Positions 17,695 through 24,700 of a stretch of DNA of 64,000 nucleotides are shown here, piece after piece. Made by a program: the position numbers and the translations under genes. Below the pieces are notes generated by a model. It saw only the letters and a list, made by a program, of their open reading frames with translations, searched no databases and was not told the DNA's origin. The stretch is from Streptomyces venezuelae (lineage in GTDB: Bacteria > Actinomycetota > Actinomycetes > Streptomycetales > Streptomycetaceae): contig NZ_CP029189.1 in assembly GCF_008642275.1 (NCBI RefSeq), positions 868,001-932,000 of the forward strand, in the 5' to 3' direction. How positions within the stretch are numbered: the stretch's first letter is position 1; the number at the start of each line of letters is the position of its first letter.

Positions 17695-18279
17695 GTGAGA
17701 GAGAACGTGCGCATAGGCCGGCATCCGTCGGCCGCCCCCGACCTGCCGGAACTGATGGGCCGGGTGGCCCGTGGTGACCAGCAGGCGTTCACGGCCGTCT
17801 TCGAGGCGGTGTCGGGCCCCGTACTGGGCCTCGTACGGACCGTGCTGCGGGACCCGGCCCAGTCCGAGGAGGTCGCCCAGGAGGTACTGGTCGAGCTCTG
17901 GCGGACGGCCGCCCGCTACCAGCCCGCGCGGGGCTCGGTGATGAACTGGGTGCTGACCCTGGCCCACCGCCGGGCCGTCGACCGGGTGCGTTCCGCGCAG
18001 GCCTCGACCAACCGCGAGAAGCGGGCGGCGCTGCTGGACCACACCACGGCCTACGACGAGGTGGTGGAACAGGTGGAGACCCGGCTGGAGCGCGAACAGG
18101 TACGGCGCTGTCTGCACGGCCTCAGCGAGCTGCAGCGCCAGTCGGTCACTCTGGCGTACTACCGGGGCCTGACCCACCGGGAGGTCGCGGAGTTGCTGTC
18201 CCTGCCGTTGGGTACCGTGAAGACACGGCTGCGCGACGGGCTCATCCGGCTTCGTGACTGCCTGGGGGTGGGCGTGTGA
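17695..18279 (+). CDS. sigK: ECF sigma factor, SigK-like
   Basis: A 194-residue ECF sigma factor that directs RNA polymerase. Region 2 contains RDPAQSEEVAQEVLVELW and RGSVMNWVLTLAHRRAVDRV; region 4 contains LTHREVAELLSLPLGTVKTR. The GTG at 17695 has GGAGG eight bases upstream. The downstream anti-sigma gene overlaps by four bases (GTGA). The arrangement with a divergent fasciclin gene is that of sigK-rskA in mycobacteria. Activity is expected to be released by intramembrane proteolysis of the anti-sigma factor. Confidence 0.88.
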   Translation: MRENVRIGRHPSAAPDLPELMGRVARGDQQAFTAVFEAVSGPVLGLVRTVLRDPAQSEEVAQEVLVELWRTAARYQPARGSVMNWVLTLAHRRAVDRVRSAQASTNREKRAALLDHTTAYDEVVEQVETRLEREQVRRCLHGLSELQRQSVTLAYYRGLTHREVAELLSLPLGTVKTRLRDGLIRLRDCLGVGV

Positions 18280-19034
18280 ACACCGCGGATCCGCACACGT
18301 TGACGGGCGCGTACGTGCTCGACGCGCTGGACCCGGGCGAACGGACCTCCGTCGAGCGGCACCTCGCCGGCTGTCCGTCCTGCGCCCAGGAGGTCCGGGA
18401 GTTCTCCGAGACCGTCACCCGTCTCGGGCTCGCCGTGGCGGCGCCGCCGAGTGCCGCGCTGCGCGACGAGGTGATGCGCCGGATCGCGACGGTACGCCAG
18501 GAACCGCCCCGGGCGGTGAAGGGCGCACACGGCAACCGCGCGAAGCCCCGCTGGCGGCCGGCGTCGAACTGGGCCCTGGCGGCCTGCTTCGCGGCGGCCG
18601 TGGCGCTCGGCGGAGTCGCGGTGTCGCAGTACGGGCAGGCCGAGGAGGCCCGCCAGCAGGCCCAGCAGGCCCGTGTCACGAACGACGCGGTCGGCTCGAT
18701 CCTCGCGGCCGCCGACGCCCGGGTCGCCACGGCGCCGCTGCGGGGCGGAGCGGTGGGCACGGTGGTCGTCTCGGCATCCCGCAACCAGGCGGTCTTCGCG
18801 GCCTCCGGCATGCCGGCGCCGCCCAGCGGGAAGGTGTACCAGCTCTGGTACGACGACGGCGGCGGGCGGATGCGTTCGGCGGGGCTGATGGACACCGGTA
18901 CCCCGGCGACCGCCACCCTGCTCGACGGCCCGGTCAACGCGGCGTCGGGGATGGGCGTCACCGTCGAACCGGCCGGCGGCTCTCCGCTGCCGACCTCGGC
19001 CCCGGTGGCCCTGCTGGCCTTCCCGGCGGCCTGA
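18276..19034 (+). CDS. rskA: Anti-sigma K factor, RskA-like membrane protein
   Basis: A 252-residue anti-sigma factor. The N-terminal ZAS domain has the H-x3-C-x2-C motif (VERHLAGCPSCAQEV). One transmembrane helix (about residues 91-108, ALAACFAAAVALGGVA) leads to an extracytoplasmic RskA domain with SGKVYQLWYDDGG and a terminal AFPAA. It should hold the SigK-like factor at the membrane until a signal triggers cleavage. It is coupled to that gene by a GTGA overlap and ends 12 bases before the convergent AraC gene. Confidence 0.9.
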   Translation: MNTADPHTLTGAYVLDALDPGERTSVERHLAGCPSCAQEVREFSETVTRLGLAVAAPPSAALRDEVMRRIATVRQEPPRAVKGAHGNRAKPRWRPASNWALAACFAAAVALGGVAVSQYGQAEEARQQAQQARVTNDAVGSILAAADARVATAPLRGGAVGTVVVSASRNQAVFAASGMPAPPSGKVYQLWYDDGGGRMRSAGLMDTGTPATATLLDGPVNAASGMGVTVEPAGGSPLPTSAPVALLAFPAA

Positions 19035-19046
19035 GCCGGGCGCGGG

Positions 19047-20042
19047 TCAGACCGCCGGGGACGTCCGGAAGCGGTTGCGGTACTCCGTGGGGGTCGTGTC
19101 GAGTCTGCGGCGGAAGGCACGGACGAGGGTGTCGGTCGTGTGGAAGCCGCAGGCGGCCGCTACGCGTTCGAGGGTGTCGTCCGTGGACTCCAGCCGGTTG
19201 CGGGCCACTTCGACGCGGGCTGCTTCGATGTAGGCGGCCGGGGTGGTCCCCAGCTCCGTCTTGAAGATCCGGGTGAGCTGCCGTTCGCCGACGTGCGCCT
19301 GTTCGGCGAGGTCGGCGACGGTGAGCTGCCCGGTGATGTTCCGCGTGATGTAGTGCCGCAGGTCCTCGACGCGCCGGGTGGTCGACAGCGGTTCGAGCGG
19401 CACGCTGAACTGGCTCTGCCCGCTGGGCCGTTTCAGGTACATCACGAGCTGCCGGGCGACGCGCAGGGCGACGGACTCGCCGAAGTCCTCGGCGACGAGG
19501 GCGAGCGAGAGGTCGAGGCAGGCGCTGATCCCGGCACCGGTCCACACGTCCTGGTCCCGGATGAAGATCGGATCCGCGTCGACCTCGATCGAGGGGTGCT
19601 CGTCGGCGAGTTGGCGTGCGGTCGACCAGTGGGTGGTGGCCCGCCGGCCGTCCAGCAGCCCGGCGTCCGCGAGGATGTGCGCGCCCACGCAGACGGATGC
19701 CACGCGCCGGGCCGTGGCGGCGAGGGTCCGCACCCGGCCGACCACGGCGGGGTCCGCGAGGGCCCGGACCCGGCCCTCCTCGTCCACCTCGACCGACCCG
19801 GGCACCAGCAGGGTGTCGATGCTCCGCCCCGCCACCTCCCGGAAGGTGGTGTCCGGGAGGATGCGGACCCCGGCGGAGGTGGTGACGGGGTCCGTCGTCT
19901 CGGCGGCCAGCGTCACGCGGTATCCCGGCACCCCGCCCAGTTCGCGCCGCAGCAGGGCGAACACCTCCGGCGGTCCGGTGACGTCCAGCAGGTCGACCCC
20001 GTCGAAGAGGACGACGACGACGAGGCGTCCGGCGGTGTTCAA
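19047..20042 (-). CDS. GlxA-type AraC-family transcriptional regulator
   Basis: A 331-residue regulator. The N-terminal DJ-1/PfpI-like domain has VVLFDGVDLLDVTGP and the nucleophile-elbow-like VASVCVGAHILADAGLLDG; the C-terminal AraC DNA-binding domain has two helix-turn-helices, QLTVADLAEQAHVGERQLTR and LERVAAACGFHTTDTLVRAF. No ATG is available; the TTG at 20042 has GGAG five bases upstream and starts exactly at the domain. It is divergent from an isochorismatase-family hydrolase gene, which is its probable target. Confidence 0.9.
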   Translation of the reverse strand: MNTAGRLVVVVLFDGVDLLDVTGPPEVFALLRRELGGVPGYRVTLAAETTDPVTTSAGVRILPDTTFREVAGRSIDTLLVPGSVEVDEEGRVRALADPAVVGRVRTLAATARRVASVCVGAHILADAGLLDGRRATTHWSTARQLADEHPSIEVDADPIFIRDQDVWTGAGISACLDLSLALVAEDFGESVALRVARQLVMYLKRPSGQSQFSVPLEPLSTTRRVEDLRHYITRNITGQLTVADLAEQAHVGERQLTRIFKTELGTTPAAYIEAARVEVARNRLESTDDTLERVAAACGFHTTDTLVRAFRRRLDTTPTEYRNRFRTSPAV

Positions 20043-20087
20043 GGGGTCTCCGTTCGGTGCGGCGAGAGCCGTTTCCGGACCCACCGT

Positions 20088-20143
20088 ATGTCGGTTTCTG
20101 CGGGTTGGATGACATTGCCGACATCCGGGGTGGGTCCTAGCGT
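20088..20143 (+). promoter_or_regulatory. Divergent promoter with 7-bp inverted repeat (ATGTCGG / CCGACAT)
   Basis: ATGTCGG (20088-20094) and its exact complement CCGACAT (20118-20124) flank 23 bases. A vegetative-type promoter for the hydrolase reads TTGCCG (20115-20120), 17 bases, TAGCGT (20138-20143), so the right arm overlaps the -35 box. An AraC-family dimer bound here could control both divergent genes. Confidence 0.5.
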
Positions 20144-20208
20144 GGACAGCACAGCCGCCGCGGTCTGCGGCCGGCACTCCCGACGTGACACCCCAGGAGG
20201 GTATTCCC

Positions 20209-20799
20209 ATGTCCAAGACGACCCTGCGCGAGCTGAGCGGATTCGATCAGAGCCCGGCGTCGCCGGCCGCAGCGACACTGGTCCTGATCGACTACCAGAA
20301 CACCTACACCCGGGGCGTGATGGAGCTGACGGGATGGGAGGCCGCCCTCGACGCCGCCGCCGCGCTGCTGGCCCGGGCCCGGGAGGCCGGCGCGAAGGTC
20401 ATCCATGTCGTCAACGACGGCGGTGAGGGGAGCCCGTACGACGTCCGGGCCGAGATCGGCCGGATCCACCCCCGGGTGGCCCCCGTCGAGGGCGAACCGG
20501 TGGTCGTCAAGACGGTCCCCAACGGGTTCGCCCTGACGGACCTCGGTGACCACGTCGACGCCGCCGGGCACAAGGACGTCATCCTCGCCGGGTTCATGAC
20601 CCACATGTGCGTGACCTTCACCGCGGAGGGCGCGTTCCTGCGGGGCAACCGGCCCACGGTCGTCGCGGAGGCCTGCGCGACCCGGCCGCTGCGGACGGCG
20701 GTCGCCGAGGTGTCCGCCGAGCAGCTCCACCATGCCGCGCTCGCGACGATCGCCGATCTCTACGGAGTCGTCGTCCCGGCCGTCTCCTCCCTCGGCTGA
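20209..20799 (+). CDS. Isochorismatase-family cysteine hydrolase
   Basis: A 196-residue cysteine hydrolase of the isochorismatase/nicotinamidase superfamily. The catalytic triad is visible: Asp in VLIDYQNTYT, Lys in VVVKTVPNGF and Cys in GFMTHMCVTFTAEGA, preceded by the cis-peptide-type MTH segment. The ATG has an excellent CAGGAGGG eight bases upstream. GlxA-type AraC genes are commonly divergent from this family. The substrate (an amide, carbamoyl or isochorismate-like compound) is not known. Its last 40 bases overlap the convergent phosphotransferase gene. Confidence 0.9.
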   Translation: MSKTTLRELSGFDQSPASPAAATLVLIDYQNTYTRGVMELTGWEAALDAAAALLARAREAGAKVIHVVNDGGEGSPYDVRAEIGRIHPRVAPVEGEPVVVKTVPNGFALTDLGDHVDAAGHKDVILAGFMTHMCVTFTAEGAFLRGNRPTVVAEACATRPLRTAVAEVSAEQLHHAALATIADLYGVVVPAVSSLG

Positions 20800-21734
20800 G
20801 GCGGCGACCGGTCCGGCCGGCCCGCCGTCGCCACGAGGCGTCGCAGCGAGGCCTGGGCGGGTGGGCCCCAGGTGGGCTTGCCGCCGGGGCGGCCGCGGAC
20901 GCCGGCCTCGCCGATGAGGATGCCGCCGAGGGCGCGCGCCACGGCCCAGCCGCGGGCACGGCGCAGGGTCGCGTCGTCCGCGGCCGGCCGGTAGGCGGCA
21001 TGGAAGCGGTCGGCGGCGCCGTCCGGCAGCAGGATCCAGACGGCGGCGAGGTCGCAGGCCGGATCGCCCGTGCAGAGGTCACCGAAGTCGATCACGCCGC
21101 AGAAGGTACCGCCCGCGGTGAGGACGTTGGCCGGATGGAGGTCGCCGTGGAGCCACAGCGCCGGGCCCTCCCAGACCGGTGCGGCGAGGGCGTCCTCCCA
21201 GACCGCGCGGACGGAGTCCGGGTCGGGGAGCAGCCCCTGCTCGGTGGCCGAGGCCAGCCCCTCGGCGAACCGGTCGGCGGTCGCCGCCAGCGGCCCGCCG
21301 CGGCCGTAGTTGCCGGCGGGCGCCCCGTCGGGCGCGGGCCGGTGAAGGGCCGTCAGGAAGGCGGCCAGGGCGTCGGCCGAGTCCGTGGCGTCGGTGGCGG
21401 GGGCGCGGTCGGCGGGCTCGCCGGGCACCCAGGTCGTGACGATCCAGGGGCGCGGGAACCGCTCGGAGGGCTCACCGATGCGCTGCGGCACGGGAACCGG
21501 CAGGGGCAGGGCCGGGGCGAGGGCGGGCAGCCAGGCGTGCTCCTTGCGCAGCATCGCGTCCGCGGACGGCGTCGCCCAGGGCAGCCGGACGGCGAGGTCG
21601 TCCCCGAGCCGCCACAGCTGGTTGTCCCAGCCGCGGGCGCCGAACCGCACGGCGCGGTCCGCCAGATCGGGGTGCTGGTCGCGTAACAGGTCCCGGACGA
21701 GCTCCGCGGTGACCTCTGTTTCGGGGTGCGTCAT
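20760..21734 (-). CDS. Aminoglycoside phosphotransferase (APH) family protein
   Basis: A 324-residue small-molecule kinase-fold protein. The catalytic loop reads ALWLHGDLHPANVL (His-x-Asp-x5-Asn) and the metal-binding loop is GVIDFGDLCTGDPACDLA. An N-terminal Lys/Glu lobe and an Arg-rich tail complete it. Actinobacteria carry many such paralogues with unknown substrates, so antibiotic resistance cannot be concluded. The 3' end overlaps the isochorismatase gene by 40 bases on the opposite strand, so the two mRNAs are complementary at their ends. Confidence 0.88.
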   Translation of the reverse strand: MTHPETEVTAELVRDLLRDQHPDLADRAVRFGARGWDNQLWRLGDDLAVRLPWATPSADAMLRKEHAWLPALAPALPLPVPVPQRIGEPSERFPRPWIVTTWVPGEPADRAPATDATDSADALAAFLTALHRPAPDGAPAGNYGRGGPLAATADRFAEGLASATEQGLLPDPDSVRAVWEDALAAPVWEGPALWLHGDLHPANVLTAGGTFCGVIDFGDLCTGDPACDLAAVWILLPDGAADRFHAAYRPAADDATLRRARGWAVARALGGILIGEAGVRGRPGGKPTWGPPAQASLRRLVATAGRPDRSPPQPREETAGTTTP

Positions 21735-21775
21735 GCCGAGCAACCCTAGAGGATCACCGTGGAGCCCCCGGGGCG

Positions 21776-24700
21776 TCAGAGTTCCTCGCCGAGCGGCAGC
21801 CGGTGGATGCCCGGCAGGTACGCGTCGAGCTCCCCCGGGGTGAACCGGAACATGCCCACGACGTGCCAGAACTCGCCGGCCACATCGCCCTCGTACTTGT
21901 ACCCGCCGGCCGGGGTCAGCGCCGCCCAGCCGCCCGTCATGCCCATCAGCGTCGCCCGCAGGGACGGCTGCGCCCCGTCCGCCGGGACGTTCCAGAGGCG
22001 TACCGTGCCGTCCTCGGCGCCGCTCGCCAGGGTCGTGCCGTCCGGGGAGAAGGCGAGCGAGAGCACCCGGCCGGTGTGTCCGACGAGGTCGGTGAGGTGC
22101 TCGCCCGTCTCCGCGTCCCACAGGCCGACGGCCCGGTCGTCTCCGCCGGTGGCCAGCAGCGGGCGGCCGGGGTGGGCGGCCACCGCCCACAGCCTGCCAC
22201 CGCGTCCGCGCAGGCGCAGGTCCGCCTGCCCGTCCCGCCACACGACGGCCGTACCGTCCCAGCTCGCGCTGGCGAGCCAGGCGCCCCCGGGGCCGAAGGC
22301 GACGCCGTACACCCGGTCGGCGTGCCCGCCGAGCTGCTCCAGGAGGCCGCCGCTCCTGGCGTCCCAGACCCGTACGAAACTGTCGTCGCAGCCGGTGGCC
22401 AGTACGTCGGATTCCGAGCGGAAGGCGATCGAGCGGACCCGGCCCCGGTGCTCGGTCAGGGTCGACACGGGCGAGCCCGTGGGGCGGAACCAGACGCGGA
22501 CGGAGTCGTCGTCGTTGGCGGTGGCGAGCAGCGTCCCGTCGGCGTTGAAGGCCTCCGCCCAGACGTGCTCGGTCTCGGCGTCGAGCTCCCTCAGGTAGGC
22601 ACCGGCCTCCGGATCCCAGAGGTACATGTCGCCGTCGTTGCTGGCCGTGGCGAGGATGGGCTCGACGGGGCTGAATGCCGCCGAGACCAGCCGGTCGCCG
22701 CGCCCGGTGAGCTCTTCGGTACGCCGGCCCGTGCGCGTCTCCCACAGCCGTACGACCCCGTCGTTGCCGGCGGTGGCCAGCTGCGTGCCGTCCGCGCTGA
22801 AGGCGACACCGCTGATCCGGCGGCCGTGGCCGCGCAGGATGCGCTTGCCCTGGCCGGTGGCGGCGTCCCAGATCTGCGCGCCGCCGTCGTTGCCGACGGT
22901 GAGCAGCTGGCTGTCGCCGGGCCGGAAGGCGCACGCCCAGGCGGTGCCGCGGTGCGGGGTCGGCTGCTGGGGATGGAGGGCGATCGTGTACCCGTGGGGG
23001 CGGCCGGTGACCGTCCACAGCCGGACCGCGCCGTTGCTGTCGCAGGCGGTGAGGAGTTTGCCGTCGTCACCGAAGAGCACCTGGTAGACGGCTCCGGTGC
23101 CCCGTTCGAGAACGCCGGCGGGGGTGCCGACCACCGGGTCCCAGAGCCGCACCTGGCCGTCGGTGTCGCCGCTGGCGAGGAGGTGGCCGTCGGGGTGGAA
23201 GTCGAGGACGTACACCCGGCCCGTGTGTCCGGTGAACTCGTGCAGCAACCGCGCGTCTGCCGTCCGCCAGATCCGTACCGTGCCGCCCTCCCCGGGCGCG
23301 CCCCGGTCGGCGGTGGCGAAGAGGGTCCCGTCGGGGCTGAACCGGGCGCGGTAGACGGCTCCGTGGTGTCCGTCGATCTCCCGGACGCAGTGCCCGGTGT
23401 CCAGGTCCCACAGCCGTACCTTCGCGTTCGCGTCCCCGGTGAGCAGCAGGCCGCCCGGTCCGTAGACCGCGGTGTAGACGGGCGCGGTGTGTCCCGGCAT
23501 CCGGTGCACGGGCTCGCCGGTGGCCGTGTCCCAGACGGTGACCAGGCCCTCGCGGTCGCCGGTCGCGAGCAGGGTTCCGGCCGCGTCGAAGGAGACCGGC
23601 CACACGCCGTCGGGGTGCACCCGCAGGTGGTGGCGGCACGCTCCGGTCACCGGGTCCCAGAGCCGCACCGCGCCGTCGGAGCCACCGGTGGCGATGACGT
23701 GCGGCCGGAACTTCACGGCGTACACGCGCCCTTCGTGCCCCTGGAGGGTGCGCACGGCCCTGCCGTCGTCGGCGCCGCAGACCAGGATGGAGCCGTCCTC
23801 GCTGCCGACCGCGAGGAGTTCGCCGTCGCTGCTGTACGCGATGGGTTCGGGGAGGCGGCTGGTGCGCATGCCGAAGCCGTACGGGACCCCTACGGCGGAG
23901 GGCCGGAACCCGGCGTCCACGGGCATTCCGGGGGCGATCGCTGCCGTCGCGAGCTCGGGGGCCGACCGCACCGTGTCGTCCATGGTCACGTCGATGAGCG
24001 CGGCCCGGTGCCAGCGGCTGCCGGTCAGCAGGGCGCCGCGCAGGTCGGTCCGGGTCAGCCGGGCCCGGCTGAGGTTCGCGCCGGTCAGGTCGGCCCGGCT
24101 CAGGTCGGCCCGGTCGAGGCGGGCGCCGGTCAGCCGGGTGCCCCGCAGCAGCGCGTCCGAGAGGTTGGCGCCGATCAGCCGGGCGTCCGTCAGATCGGCG
24201 TCGGTGAGGTCGACCCCGGAGAAGTCGCGGTGCGAGAGGTCCTCGCCGGCCAGCCGGGCGCCGCGCAGGTCGGCGTTGGCCGGTACCCGGAGCCGGTCGG
24301 AGATCCGGACGGCGTTGGCGCGGGCGGCCTCGCCGACCGCGCGCGCCGGGGAGTCGAGGACGTCGCGCACCCAGCGGGCGCACTGCTCGTGGTCGGCGAG
24401 GTCGCAGAAGAACTCGACGGCGAGCTGGCTGAGAGGGCGCGCGAGGAGCAGGGTGTGCTGTCCGCGGGCGAGCTGGCGGGCGGCCTCCCGGGCCACCAGC
24501 CACTCGACGACGGAGCCGTGGATGAACTGGAAGACCCCGTCGTCGCTGCGGACCAGCAGGCTGCCCGCGCCGACCGCCTGGGCGCGCTCGGAGGGGGTGA
24601 GCGGGGACTCGGTGAGTTCGCTCAGGGTGTCGGCCACGGTCTCGGTGAGCTCGTCGAGCCGCAGGGCGCTGCGGCCGCTCTCCCACAGCCGCCAGGCCAG

